Program-made: the position numbers and the translations under genes
In this document: positions 19,282-28,070 of the stretch, piece by piece
Layout: each line of letters begins with the position of its first letter
Position numbering within the stretch: position 1 is the first letter of the stretch
Origin: Pseudomonas saponiphila
GTDB lineage: Bacteria > Pseudomonadota > Gammaproteobacteria > Pseudomonadales > Pseudomonadaceae
Length of the DNA stretch: 64,000 nucleotides
Assembly: GCF_900105185.1 (NCBI RefSeq)
Contig: NZ_FNTJ01000002.1
Span: 992,001-1,056,000 of the forward strand
Direction of reading: 5' to 3'
The notes under the pieces: generated by a model
Seen by the model: the letters and a program-made list of their open reading frames with translations, nothing else
Databases searched by the model: none
Told to the model about the DNA's origin: nothing

Positions 19282-19587
19282 ATGGCCTGGATATTCCTGC
19301 TGCTGGCGGCGGCCTTCGAGGTCACGTTCGCCATGGCCATGAAGTATGCCGAAGGCTTTACCCGGCCCTGGCCATCGCTGCTGACGGTGGTCGCGGCGGT
19401 GGGTGGCATCTACTTTCTGACCCTGGCCATGCGCGAGTTGCCAGTGAGCGTGGCCTACCCGATCTGGACCGCCATCGGTTCCCTGGGCACGGTGTTGCTG
19501 GGTTGCCTGCTGCTGGGAGAAAGCCTGACCGCGGTCAAGCTGGTGTCGGTGGGGCTGCTCGTGGCGGGAGTGATCGGGCTCAAGTAG
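19282..19587 (+). CDS. Small multidrug resistance (SMR) family transporter
   Basis: A 101-residue protein with four TM helices. Glu13 (AAAFEVTFA) is the essential proton/substrate-coupling residue; PVSVAYPIWTAIGSLGTVLLG is the TM3 signature (split: PVSVAYPIWTAIG, SLGTVLLG). SMR proteins export quaternary ammonium compounds (Qac) or guanidinium (Gdx/SugE). The TM1 Trp found in many SugE/Gdx proteins is replaced (EVTFAMAMK), so the subgroup is left open. It directly follows azoR and is likely co-transcribed. Confidence 0.85.
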   Translation: MAWIFLLLAAAFEVTFAMAMKYAEGFTRPWPSLLTVVAAVGGIYFLTLAMRELPVSVAYPIWTAIGSLGTVLLGCLLLGESLTAVKLVSVGLLVAGVIGLK

Positions 19588-19706
19588 CCGGACGGGGGCA
19601 AGGGCTGTCATCAGCTTGTCGCCAAAGCGTCATGGAGGCTGCGATGGCCCGGGTTATGGTCTAGTTTTCAGCCAGTCCCGCCGCCTTTGCACAAGGATGT
19701 CGCCGC

Positions 19707-20597
19707 ATGTCCCAAGAGCTTGCCACGCGTTACCCCCTGGTACTGGTCCCCGGCATGCTCGGTTTTGTCCGCCTGCTGCTGTACCCCTACTGGTACGGGA
19801 TCATCCCGGCCCTGCGCCGGGGCGGGGCCCGGGTATATGCGGTGCAAGTGTCGCCGCTCAACTCCAGCGAGGTGCGCGGCGAACAACTGCTGACCCAGGT
19901 CCAGCGGATCATGGCCGAAACCGGCGCCGCCCGGGTTAACCTGATCGGCCACAGCCAGGGCGCGCTCACCGCGCGCTACGCCGCCGCCAAGCGCCCGGAC
20001 TGGGTGGCTTCGGTGACTTCGGTGGCAGGGCCCAACCACGGTTCCGAACTGGCGGACTACCTGGCACGGCATTCCCCGGCCCACAGCTTCAAGGGGCGCA
20101 TTCTGAGTGCGTTGTTACGGGGTATCGCGGCCCTGATGACGCTGCTGGAAACCGGCTATCGCGGGCCGAAGCTGCCGGTGGATATTCACGCCTCGCACCA
20201 GTCGCTGACCACCGCGGGCGTGGCCCTGTTCAACCGCCAATATCCCCAGGGGCTACCGACGACCTGGGGTGGCCAGGGTCCGGGCCAGGTCGACGGCGTG
20301 CGCTACTACTCCTGGTCCGGCACCTTGCAGCCGGGCAAGACCAATCGCGGACGCAATCTGTTCGACGGCACCAGCCGCAGCTGCCGTCTGTTCGCCCGGA
20401 CCTTCGTCCGCGAAGCCGGCCAGTGCGACGGCATGGTGGGGCGCTACAGCTCGCACCTGGGGCAGGTCATCGGCGACGACTACCCCCTGGATCACTTCGA
20501 TATCGTCAACCAGTCCCTGGGCCTGGTGGGCAAGGGCGCGGAGCCGATCCGCCTGTTCGTCGAACACGCCCAGCGCCTCAAGGCCGCCGGCCTCTGA
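19707..20597 (+). CDS. Alpha/beta-hydrolase, family I bacterial lipase without signal peptide
   Basis: A 296-residue triacylglycerol lipase-type hydrolase. GHSQG places the nucleophile at Ser83; Asp241 (QCDGMVG) and His263 (DHFDIVNQ) fit the rest of the triad. VPGMLGF is the oxyanion loop. Cys226 and Cys240 could form a disulphide. The N-terminus MSQELATRYPLVLVPG enters the fold immediately, so there is no signal peptide, and no lipase foldase gene is adjacent. AAGGATG precedes the ATG at 19707. Closest type from memory is the Proteus/P. fragi-like family I lipase group. Confidence 0.82.
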   Translation: MSQELATRYPLVLVPGMLGFVRLLLYPYWYGIIPALRRGGARVYAVQVSPLNSSEVRGEQLLTQVQRIMAETGAARVNLIGHSQGALTARYAAAKRPDWVASVTSVAGPNHGSELADYLARHSPAHSFKGRILSALLRGIAALMTLLETGYRGPKLPVDIHASHQSLTTAGVALFNRQYPQGLPTTWGGQGPGQVDGVRYYSWSGTLQPGKTNRGRNLFDGTSRSCRLFARTFVREAGQCDGMVGRYSSHLGQVIGDDYPLDHFDIVNQSLGLVGKGAEPIRLFVEHAQRLKAAGL

Positions 20598-20600
20598 CCT

Positions 20601-21506
20601 TCAGCCTTGCCCCGTAGGAGCCGGCTTGCCGGCGAACGGCCGCAGCACGGTGGTCCAGCGCTCCGACAGCACTACCCCGGCCAAGGTCAGTACGCCACCC
20701 ACCAGATGAAACCAGGCCAGTTGTTCATGCAGCACCACTGCGGCGATCAGCGCCGTGATCAACGGCAAGAGGTTGAAGAACAGCGTGGTCCGGCTCGGCC
20801 CCAGGCGCACCACCGCCTGCATCCAGGCCAGGGGCGCGAGCATCGAGGCCAGCAGGCAGGCATAGAGCACCAGGGGAATGTTCTGCAGGGTCGGCCCGAC
20901 TTTTGGCGAAGCCAGGAACAACGGCAGCAATACCACCACCGCCACCAGCACTTGCAGGTACAGCAGCACCAGCGGCGGCAGGCGCAGCTGCCATTTCTTC
21001 AGCAGGGTGCTGTAAACCGCGTAGGCCAGGGTGGCCACCAGCATCATCGCGTCACCCAGGTTGACCCCGTGCTGCAGCAGCGCCGCCAGGCTGCCGGAGG
21101 ACACCACCATCAGCACCCCGGCAAACGACAGCACCGCGCCCACCAGGGCCCCGGCGGTCAGCCGCTGGCCCAGGGCGGCGATGGCCATGGCCAGGGACAT
21201 CAGCGGCATCAGCGACAGAATGATGCCCATGTTGGTGGCCGAGGTCAGGCTGGCGGCGAAGTAGGCCAGGCTCTGATACACCGCCATGCCCAGGATGCCG
21301 AGAATGGCGATGCGCCACAGGTTGGGACGGATCACCGGCCAGTGCTCGATCACCGGCTTGAGCATGAACGGAGTGAACAGCAGGCCGGCCAGCAGCCAGC
21401 GATAGAAACCGATCTCCGCGGGGAAGATCGCGCCCACGGCGAGTTTGTTGACCACGGTGTTGCCGGCCCAGATAAAGATGGCCAGCAGGGGATAAGCGTA
21501 TTGCAT
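20601..21506 (-). CDS. EamA/DMT-superfamily transporter with REP-encoded C-terminus
   Basis: A 301-residue protein with ten hydrophobic helices forming two EamA repeats (each about 140 residues), a drug/metabolite exporter of unknown substrate. The last 12 residues, RPFAGKPAPTGQ plus G, are encoded by a REP element (20614-20637) read in reverse, so the original stop codon appears to have been replaced by REP sequence. It is divergent from the AraC-type regulator at 21603, which probably controls it. Confidence 0.86.
   Translation of the reverse strand: MQYAYPLLAIFIWAGNTVVNKLAVGAIFPAEIGFYRWLLAGLLFTPFMLKPVIEHWPVIRPNLWRIAILGILGMAVYQSLAYFAASLTSATNMGIILSLMPLMSLAMAIAALGQRLTAGALVGAVLSFAGVLMVVSSGSLAALLQHGVNLGDAMMLVATLAYAVYSTLLKKWQLRLPPLVLLYLQVLVAVVVLLPLFLASPKVGPTLQNIPLVLYACLLASMLAPLAWMQAVVRLGPSRTTLFFNLLPLITALIAAVVLHEQLAWFHLVGGVLTLAGVVLSERWTTVLRPFAGKPAPTGQG
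20614..20637. repeat. REP element overlapping the 3' end of the EamA gene
   Basis: GTAGGAGCCGGCTTGCCGGC followed by GAA matches the REP consensus and lies inside the coding frame of the minus-strand gene. Confidence 0.85.
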
Positions 21507-21602
21507 GCAAACAACCAGAAAATGTGTGAGGGCCGATTATCCGCCTGTCCGGATCAACGCCTATACTGCGAACCGGACAACCCGCCCCGACTTCCGGACA
21601 GC

Positions 21603-22391
21603 ATGAGCAAAAAACACATCGACCTTCTGGATTTCCACGGGCTCCCCGCGCCGGTGTACTTTCGCTATGCCGACTTCGCCGCCCACAGCCACGCCCTGGA
21701 GCACCGCCATTCCTGGGGCTGCCTGGAGTATTCGGCCCACGGCGTGATGCACATGGAGATCGCTGGCCAGCGCTTCATGTCGCCACCGCAATACGCGGTC
21801 TGGGTGCCGCCGCAGACGCCCCACAGCTTCTACACTTCCCAGCCGATCAACTACCGCGCGGTGCTGCTGGCGCCGGAACTGTGCACGGACCTGCCACGGC
21901 AGGGCAGCACCCTGGCCATCAGCGAGATTCTCAAGGCAATCCTCAAGGACTTCGCCGCCCGGGACGTGCAGATCCCCGAGGGCGAAGCCGACCAGCGCCT
22001 GGCCCAGGTGGCGCTGGACCAACTGCGCCAGGCCCCGGTGCATAACTGTTACCTGCCCTATGCCCGCCACCCCGAGCTGCTGCGAGTGCTCCAGGCCCTG
22101 CAGGCCGATCCGGGCAACCACCAGCCCCTGGCCCACTGGGCGCAGCAGGCCCATGTCAGCGAACGGACCCTGGCCCGGCAGTTCGTTCGCGAGCTGGGCA
22201 TGAGCTTTGGCGAATGGCGCCAGCGCCAGCGTTTCCTGGCGTCCATCGAGGCCCTGGACAGCTCGCGCAGCATCCAGGAAATCGCCTTCGACATGGGCTA
22301 CAGCAGCGCCTCGGCGTTTATCGCGATGTTCCAGCGCCAGGCCGGTTGCACCCCCGAGCAATACCGCCGGGCCGGCCTGCAGAACAGATGA
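21603..22391 (+). CDS. AraC-family transcriptional regulator
   Basis: A 262-residue regulator. The N-terminal cupin holds HRHSWGCLEYSAHG and the C-terminal part two helix-turn-helix motifs (HVSERTLARQFVRELGM and IQEIAFDMGYSSASAFI, residues about 185-245). ATG 21603 fits the family; the very long frame upstream is antisense to the EamA gene and is not real. Divergent from the EamA transporter with a 96-bp shared promoter region, so it is probably its regulator. Confidence 0.88.
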   Translation: MSKKHIDLLDFHGLPAPVYFRYADFAAHSHALEHRHSWGCLEYSAHGVMHMEIAGQRFMSPPQYAVWVPPQTPHSFYTSQPINYRAVLLAPELCTDLPRQGSTLAISEILKAILKDFAARDVQIPEGEADQRLAQVALDQLRQAPVHNCYLPYARHPELLRVLQALQADPGNHQPLAHWAQQAHVSERTLARQFVRELGMSFGEWRQRQRFLASIEALDSSRSIQEIAFDMGYSSASAFIAMFQRQAGCTPEQYRRAGLQNR

Positions 22392-22462
22392 AGGTGTAAC
22401 AGGCTTTGTCTACACTGCGCAGGAGGCCGTGCCCGTCGGCGCGGTGACAAGGAGAAAACTCC

Positions 22463-22762
22463 ATGAAGATGTTGCGTATTCCGTTGTTGATGGTGGGCCT
22501 GCTGCTGTGCTCCCAGGGGTTTGCCGCCACCGCCCAGCAGAACAAGATGACCAGCTGTAACGCCGAAGCCACCGCCAAGAGCCTCAAGGGCGATGAGCGC
22601 AAAGCCTTCATGAGCACCTGCCTCAAGGCCGCCCCGGCTGCCGCCACTACCCCTTCCACACCTCAGGAAAGAATGAAGACCTGTAACGCCGACGCCACTG
22701 CCAAGGCCCTCAAGGGCGATGCGCGCAAGGCGTTCATGAGTGATTGTCTGAAGAAGAAATAG
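22463..22762 (+). CDS. psiF: PsiF-repeat protein
   Basis: A 99-residue secreted protein. After a signal peptide (ending about GFAA) two PsiF repeats follow: CNAEATAKSLKGDERKAFMS with TCLK, and CNADATAKALKGDARKAFMS with DCLK. Each has a Cys at both ends, so two intrarepeat disulphides are likely. E. coli psiF is phosphate-starvation induced and of unknown function; no Pho box was recognised here. A terminator hairpin follows at 22786. Confidence 0.88.
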   Translation: MKMLRIPLLMVGLLLCSQGFAATAQQNKMTSCNAEATAKSLKGDERKAFMSTCLKAAPAAATTPSTPQERMKTCNADATAKALKGDARKAFMSDCLKKK

Positions 22763-22785
22763 GCCTCTGTCGACACCCTCACTGC

Positions 22786-22815
22786 GCCTCCCCGTTTTGC
22801 CTTGGGGAGGCTCAC
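22786..22815 (+). terminator. Stem-loop terminator after psiF
   Basis: GCCTCCCC, a ten-base loop and GGGGAGGC form a perfect 8-bp GC-rich stem. Only a weak T-content (TCACTT) follows. Confidence 0.6.
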
Positions 22816-22960
22816 TTGCCGCGCGTCTCGTTGTTCATGGCTGTTTTTCTCAGCCCTATTTCGTTGTTGCGTTTATGATTCCGTGCGCCTGCGGTGAGGC
22901 CGTATGCGTTTTGCGCATGAACGGTCACTGCATGGCGCTGGCCAGCAATCGCATAGGGAA

Positions 22961-23431
22961 ATGTTCGTGAAAAAGGTGCTTTGGATTGCGCTGTGTTGTG
23001 CTCTGTGGGGATGTGCTTCCGCTCCCCGTCAAAAAAGCCAGGAGGATGTTTTCTCTGACGTGGCTTCAGTCGTGCAGCAGGGCGGCGATGGCTCCCTGCA
23101 ATTCCAGGAGGCGTTGCCGCTCATCTTTACCCGGATCAACAGTCACGGGGTGCTGCCTGATCGTTTGGTGATTGTGGCTGGGGGCGGCATGGAGCGCTTC
23201 GGCATGCGTGACATGTTCCGCGCGGTGTCGGCAGAACTGAACAGAAAGTTGGTGATATTCGGAGCCAACCCGGCACTGGACAAGGCGATTGTCGGCGGTG
23301 CGCTGAGTGACCAGCAGTTTCCTCGAGTCTGGGTGTTCTTTGTCGGCGAGCCTGCGCAGGAGCAGGAAATGAAGGGCATCGTCGAAGCGGCGGGGAGCAA
23401 GTATTCGTTTATCAGCAAATACCAGGAATGA
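22961..23431 (+). CDS. Predicted lipoprotein, unknown function (first of a pair)
   Basis: 156 residues from ATG 22961. MFVKKVLWIALCCALWGCAS is a lipoprotein signal with lipobox LWGC. The mature part contains VLPDRLVIVAGGGMERFGMR and ELNRKLVIFGANPALDKAIV, with no recognised family. An in-frame start at 22904 would spoil the signal. Its stop overlaps the next lipoprotein gene by ATGA, so the two are co-translated. Third-position A/T is visibly higher than in the neighbouring genes, compatible with later acquisition. Confidence 0.72.
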   Translation: MFVKKVLWIALCCALWGCASAPRQKSQEDVFSDVASVVQQGGDGSLQFQEALPLIFTRINSHGVLPDRLVIVAGGGMERFGMRDMFRAVSAELNRKLVIFGANPALDKAIVGGALSDQQFPRVWVFFVGEPAQEQEMKGIVEAAGSKYSFISKYQE

Positions 23432-24315
23432 GCATGTTCAGGAAGGCAAGGAGCATTCTCTGGGGGATCGAGATCGTCCTGATCGCCGCGCTGGTGGTGG
23501 GCGTCAGTGGCTGCATGGCGCCCCCCCTGGTCTATGAAAATGAGCGCTCCGACGTTCGCCTGTTATGCCAGGAGGCCACGCAGCGGGTCACCTTGATGCA
23601 ACGTTACTCCTTCGATTTGCCCGAGCCTTATCGGCAAGCGAAGTGCGGAACCGTCACCCCAGGGTTTTATTATGAAAAAGGCCCCGATGCTCTGTCTGTT
23701 GGAACCTCGGGATCGTTTTCCTACGGCAATACCCAGGTGACGGCGTCCGGGCTCTATATGCGGGTCAACAGCTTTCTCGATGGTCAAGGCGTGGGGCTGC
23801 TCTATCCGAAGCAGGCATTTCTTGATGACTTGCTGGCCAGGCAGGCATTGCCTTCCTATCACGGCGTCCAGCCCAGCAGTATCGACTGGGTGAGCATGCA
23901 GGGGCACCAATGTCTACGCATCTACGAGCGTTGGGAAGGTACAGCGGTTGGCATCTTCGAGGATGAGGTCAAGTACTGGTGCTGGGAACAGGAAAGCGGC
24001 CTGCAACAGCCTTTCTATGTCCATGCCGGCCAGCGCCTGCCCCTGGGGAGCAAGGGCTATGACCTGGATCAGGTGTTCATCGTGCCGTTCTTCCAGAGTC
24101 TGAAGATCAACCCCTTGCCGGCGCCGGTGCTGGCCAAGGCTCGAGCCGATATTCAAAAGGCTTGTGCCCACATCAAGTCGCGCTATGACCAGAACCTGAG
24201 ATGGGGCGATGACTACCCGGACAAGCGCCTGACGTTGACCCGCCTGCACTACTGCGGCTACGACGTGCCGCTGCCCGATCTTTCAGCCCCGGTGCCTCAG
24301 GCCAAAACCGACTGA
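23428..24315 (+). CDS. Predicted lipoprotein, unknown function (second of a pair)
   Basis: 295 residues. A long N-terminal hydrophobic signal ends in the lipobox GVSGC (Cys at about residue 29). The mature part has at least seven further cysteines (for example VRLLCQEA, QAKCGTV, HQCLRIY, YWCWEQE, KACAHI, HYCGYD), so several disulphides are likely in the periplasm. No family recognised. It overlaps the preceding lipoprotein gene by 4 bp, suggesting that the two act together. Confidence 0.72.
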   Translation: MSMFRKARSILWGIEIVLIAALVVGVSGCMAPPLVYENERSDVRLLCQEATQRVTLMQRYSFDLPEPYRQAKCGTVTPGFYYEKGPDALSVGTSGSFSYGNTQVTASGLYMRVNSFLDGQGVGLLYPKQAFLDDLLARQALPSYHGVQPSSIDWVSMQGHQCLRIYERWEGTAVGIFEDEVKYWCWEQESGLQQPFYVHAGQRLPLGSKGYDLDQVFIVPFFQSLKINPLPAPVLAKARADIQKACAHIKSRYDQNLRWGDDYPDKRLTLTRLHYCGYDVPLPDLSAPVPQAKTD

Positions 24316-24440
24316 ACCTTCGTCCGTCACAACACTCAAGTAGCCTGTAGGCCCGCATCCTTACGGCGCCTGCCACTATTCCTCAGGGGTGAAGGCTGGC
24401 AGACTGCCGGTCTTTTCCCCGCTGTCTGTCTTGAGGCTGT

Positions 24441-25451
24441 ATGCCAACGTTTTCACAGCGTCATCTGTTGTTCATCAGTTGGATCATCATCTTCGGTGGC
24501 CTGTTGCTGGCCTTGCCCCTGCGTCTGTTGCCCAGCCTGCTGGCCGGTCTCTTGGTGTTCGAGCTGGTCAACATGCTCACTCCGCAATTGCAGCGGCTGA
24601 TCGAGGGCCGGCGCGCGCGCTGGCTGGCGGTGGCGCTGCTGGGCACCCTGGTGGTCAGCCTGCTGACCCTGCTGTTCGCCGGGGCCATCAGTTTCCTGTT
24701 GCATGAAGCCGAGAACCCCGGCGCTTCGCTGGGCAAGTTCATGGTGGTGGTGGACAAGGCCCGGGGCCAGTTGCCGCCGTTCCTCGATTCCTACCTGCCG
24801 GCCAGCGCTGCCGAGTTCCAGGCCGCCATCGGCGCTTGGGCCAGCAAGCACCTGAGCGAGCTGCAACTGGTGGGCAAGGACGCGGCGCACATGTTCGTGA
24901 CCTTGCTGATCGGCATGGTCCTGGGGGCGATCATCGCCTTGCAGCGCATCCCCGACCTGACCAAGCGCAAACCCCTGGCGGCGGCGCTGTTCGATCGCCT
25001 GCACCTGCTGGTCCAGGCGTTTCGCAACATCGTCTTCGCGCAGATCAAGATCTCCCTGCTCAACACCTTCTTCACCGGGATCTTCCTGGCCCTGATCCTG
25101 CCGCTGTTCGGGGTCAAGCTGCCGTTGACCAAGACCCTGATCGTGCTGACCTTCCTGCTCGGCCTGCTGCCGGTGATCGGCAACCTGATCTCCAACACCC
25201 TGATCACCATCGTCGGTTTGTCGCTGTCGATCTGGGTGGCGGTGGCGGCGCTGGGCTACCTGATCTTTATCCACAAGCTGGAATACTTCCTCAACGCGCG
25301 GATCGTCGGCGGGCAGATCAGTGCCAAGTCCTGGGAACTGCTCCTGGCGATGCTGGTGTTCGAGGCCGCCTTCGGCCTGCCCGGAGTGGTGGCGGGGCCG
25401 ATTTATTATGCGTACCTGAAGAGCGAACTGAAGCTGGCAGGCTTGGTCTAG
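24441..25451 (+). CDS. AI-2E family transporter (PerM/YhhT type)
   Basis: A 336-residue membrane protein of the autoinducer-2-exporter-like superfamily. The two N-terminal helices, a soluble middle region (about residues 90-150) and the C-terminal block GLLPVIGNLISNTLITIVGL with AAFGLPGVVAGPIYYAYLK are characteristic. Members include TqsA-type exporters and Na+/H+ antiporters; the substrate here is unknown. It is convergent with yegD, separated by an inverted-repeat element. Confidence 0.82.
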   Translation: MPTFSQRHLLFISWIIIFGGLLLALPLRLLPSLLAGLLVFELVNMLTPQLQRLIEGRRARWLAVALLGTLVVSLLTLLFAGAISFLLHEAENPGASLGKFMVVVDKARGQLPPFLDSYLPASAAEFQAAIGAWASKHLSELQLVGKDAAHMFVTLLIGMVLGAIIALQRIPDLTKRKPLAAALFDRLHLLVQAFRNIVFAQIKISLLNTFFTGIFLALILPLFGVKLPLTKTLIVLTFLLGLLPVIGNLISNTLITIVGLSLSIWVAVAALGYLIFIHKLEYFLNARIVGGQISAKSWELLLAMLVFEAAFGLPGVVAGPIYYAYLKSELKLAGLV

Positions 25452-25454
25452 GAG

Positions 25455-25542
25455 CAGCTACAAGCGGCAAGCCACAAGCTGCAAGAGAGCCGAACACCGC
25501 TCTGCCTTGACTTGCAGCTTGCCGCTTGAAGCTTACCGCTGC
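25455..25542. repeat. Inverted AAGCTGCAAG/CTTGCAGCTT intergenic element
   Basis: CTACAAGCGGCAAGC...AAGCTGCAAG at the left faces CTTGCAGCTTGCCGCTTGAAG at the right (21 bases in the element, given here in two halves: CTTGCAGCTTG and CCGCTTGAAG). It occupies almost exactly the space between the stop codons of the AI-2E gene (25451) and yegD (25545), so it could serve both as a terminator stem. A second copy of this family lies at 35148-35230. Confidence 0.75.
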
Positions 25543-25544
25543 CT

Positions 25545-26810
25545 TTATCCGTAACGCTTCTTGGCCTCGATCGCCAGGCCGCTGCCGATGCTGCCGAAGA
25601 TGTTGCCTTCCACGTGATGGGCATTGGGCAGCATGGCCGCCACGCTCTGGCGCAGCGCCGGAATGCCGCTGGAGCCGCCGGTGAAGAACACCGTATCGAC
25701 CTGACCCACGCCGACATCGGCGTCACTCAGCAACTGGGTGACGCTGGTGCGGATGCGTTCCAGCAGGCCGTCGATCGACGATTCGAACAGCGCCCGGCTC
25801 AGGTCGACGCAGAGGTCGCGCTCGATGCGGTCCAGGGCCACCAGGCGGTTCTCGGCGTGGGTCAGCTGGATCTTGGTTTCTTCCACTTCCATGGCCAGCC
25901 AGTGCCCGGCGCGTTGCTCGATCAGCTTGAACAGGCGGTCGATGCCGCCGGTGTCCTCGATGTCGTAGCGCATGCTGCCCAGGGCCAGCTGGGACTTTTG
26001 CGAGTACACCGAGTTGATGGTGTGCCAGGTCGCCAGGTTCATGTGGTGGCTGGTGGGCATGTAGGCGCCGCTCTTCATCCGGCTGCCGTAGCCGAACAGC
26101 GGCATCACGCCCTGCAGGCTCAACTGCTTGTCGAAGTCGGTGCCGCCGACGTGCACGCCGCCGGTGGCGAGGATGTCGTCGTGACGGTTGTCGACGCCAC
26201 GGCGTTCGGGGGACAGGCGCACCAGGGAGAAGTCCGAAGTACCGCCGCCGATGTCGACGATCAGCACCAGCTCTTCGCGCTCAATGGTGGACTCGTAGTC
26301 GAAGGCCGCGGCGATCGGTTCGTACTGGAAGGACACGTCCTTGAAGCCGATCTTGCGCGCCACTTCCACCAGGGTGTCTTCGGCTTCCTGGTCGGCGGCG
26401 GCGTCGTCATCGACGAAGAACACCGGGCGGCCCAGTACCACTTGCTCGAATTCCCGACCGGCGGCGGCTTCGGCGCGGCTTTTCAGCTGGCCGATGAACA
26501 GCCCCAAGAGGTCCTTGAAGGGCATGGCGGTGCCCAGCACGCTGGTGTCGTGCTTGATCAGCTTGGAGCCCAGCAGGCTTTTCAGCGAGCGCATCAGCCG
26601 GCCTTCGTAGCCTTCCAGGTATTCGTGCAGTGCCAGGCGGCCGTACACCGGACGGCGCTCCTCGATATTGAAGAACACCACCGAAGGCAGGGTGATCTTG
26701 TCGTCCTCCAGGGCGATCAGCGTTTCCTCGCCGGGGCGCAGCCAGCCGACGGTGGAGTTGGAGGTACCGAAGTCAATGCCGCAGGCCCGGGCCGGGGTGG
26801 CGTTGTTCAT
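25545..26810 (-). CDS. yegD: Hsp70-like chaperone YegD
   Basis: A 421-residue Hsp70-family ATPase lacking the substrate-binding domain. GIDFGTSNSTVGW is phosphate loop 1, VDIGGGTSDFSLV phosphate loop 2 and FFTGGSSGIPALR the adenosine motif. ATG 26810 places the family N-terminus correctly; the frame extends upstream without function. It is divergent from cbpA-cbpM, a J-domain protein and its modulator. YegD's clients are unknown; a link with the nearby J-protein is inferred from position only. Confidence 0.88.
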   Translation of the reverse strand: MNNATPARACGIDFGTSNSTVGWLRPGEETLIALEDDKITLPSVVFFNIEERRPVYGRLALHEYLEGYEGRLMRSLKSLLGSKLIKHDTSVLGTAMPFKDLLGLFIGQLKSRAEAAAGREFEQVVLGRPVFFVDDDAAADQEAEDTLVEVARKIGFKDVSFQYEPIAAAFDYESTIEREELVLIVDIGGGTSDFSLVRLSPERRGVDNRHDDILATGGVHVGGTDFDKQLSLQGVMPLFGYGSRMKSGAYMPTSHHMNLATWHTINSVYSQKSQLALGSMRYDIEDTGGIDRLFKLIEQRAGHWLAMEVEETKIQLTHAENRLVALDRIERDLCVDLSRALFESSIDGLLERIRTSVTQLLSDADVGVGQVDTVFFTGGSSGIPALRQSVAAMLPNAHHVEGNIFGSIGSGLAIEAKKRYG

Positions 26811-27108
26811 GTCTTTGGATCCGGTGAAAAAAACGGCCGCGCAGCGTACGCCAGTCGTCGCGCGTTGCAAAGGCCGACTATGTGCTAAATCGCAACCCGT
26901 GGTGCCTTGAAAGACTATCCTTGACCCCCAAACTTGCAGGCATGGGCCGAGCAGTCGTCCAGGGATCACAAGATCCGCCCGCGGCTGCCGATAAACTTCT
27001 GATGCGCCGTTCAGTCAGAGGATTGAGATTGATCAATTCTCATGCTGCCAGACCGAGCATGCTGTGCTGTACGCCGCGCGACTTTGATAACGGATGGTGA
27101 CTCCCTCG
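26811..27108. promoter_or_regulatory. Divergent yegD/cbpA promoter region with possible heat-shock promoter
   Basis: CTTGAAA at 26906-26912, twelve bases, then CCCCCAAA at 26925 resembles the sigma-32 pattern CTTGAAA-N11-15-CCCCATnT on the plus strand. A near-palindrome TGAGATTGATCAATTCTCA lies at 27024-27042 and may be an operator. Both are weak calls from reading alone. Confidence 0.4.
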
Positions 27109-28047
27109 ATGGACTTCAAAGACTATTACAAGATTCTCGGCGTGGAGCCGACAGCGGACGACAAGGCGATCAAGGCCGCCTATCGCAAGCTGGCGCGCAA
27201 GTACCACCCCGACGTCAGTAAGGAAAAGGATGCCGAGGCCAAGTTCAAGGATGCCTCGGAAGCCTACGAGGCGCTGAAAAGCGCCGACAAGCGCGCCGAA
27301 TACGACGACCTGCGCAAGTACGGCCAGCATGGCCAGCCCTTCCAGGGGCCGCCGGGCTGGCAGAGCCGTGGCGGCTTTGGCGGTGGCGATGGTGGTGACT
27401 TCTCGGACTTCTTCAGTTCGATCTTTGGTAACCGGGGGCCAGGATTCGGCGGCCCGGAACAGCGCCGCAGCAGCGGTCGTCGTGGACAGGATGTGGAAAT
27501 GGAACTGCCGATCTTTCTTGAGGAAACCCTGTCGACCGAGTCGAAGAAGATCAGCTTCCAGGTGCCGCAGTACAACGCCGCCGGCCAGCATGTGAGCAAT
27601 ACCAGCAAGAGCCTGAACGTGAAGATTCCGGCCGGGGTCACCGACGGCGAGCGCATCCGCCTCAAGGGCCAGGGCGCGCCTGGCGTGGGCGGCGGAGCCA
27701 ATGGCGACCTGTACCTGACCATTCGCTTCGCGCCGCATCCGAAGTTCGATGTCGAAGGCGAGAACCTGATCATCACACTGCCGCTGGCCCCCTGGGAGCT
27801 GGCGCTGGGGACCGAGGTGGCGGTGCCGACCCTGACCGGCAAGATCAACCTCAAGGTTCCGGCCGGCAGCCAGAACGGCCAGCGCATGCGCGCCAAGGGC
27901 CACGGCCTGCTGAACAAGGCCGGCCAGCGTGGCTACCTGTTCGTCCAGCTCAAGGCGGTGATGCCCAAGCACACCGGCGACGACGTCAAGGCCTTGTGGC
28001 AGGAACTGGCGAAGAAGGCGGCGTTCGACCCTCGGGAAAATTTCTGA
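27109..28047 (+). CDS. cbpA: Curved-DNA-binding protein / DnaJ-type co-chaperone CbpA
   Basis: 312 residues from [12 protein letters not shown] (27109); ATG 27094 would add five residues. The J domain (residues 1-70) has the HPD motif (YHPDVS), followed by a Gly/Phe-rich linker and the two beta-sandwich C-terminal domains without the DnaJ zinc finger. CbpA stimulates DnaK and binds curved DNA; its activity is inhibited by CbpM, whose gene follows by 23 bp. Confidence 0.93.
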   Translation: MDFKDYYKILGVEPTADDKAIKAAYRKLARKYHPDVSKEKDAEAKFKDASEAYEALKSADKRAEYDDLRKYGQHGQPFQGPPGWQSRGGFGGGDGGDFSDFFSSIFGNRGPGFGGPEQRRSSGRRGQDVEMELPIFLEETLSTESKKISFQVPQYNAAGQHVSNTSKSLNVKIPAGVTDGERIRLKGQGAPGVGGGANGDLYLTIRFAPHPKFDVEGENLIITLPLAPWELALGTEVAVPTLTGKINLKVPAGSQNGQRMRAKGHGLLNKAGQRGYLFVQLKAVMPKHTGDDVKALWQELAKKAAFDPRENF

Positions 28048-28070
28048 TTCGACACTAGGAGGCGCCGATC

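Noticed and set aside
20607..21602. Long N-terminal extension of the AraC regulator
   Set aside because: The extension is Gln/His/Gly-rich antisense of the EamA gene; the regulator starts at 21603.
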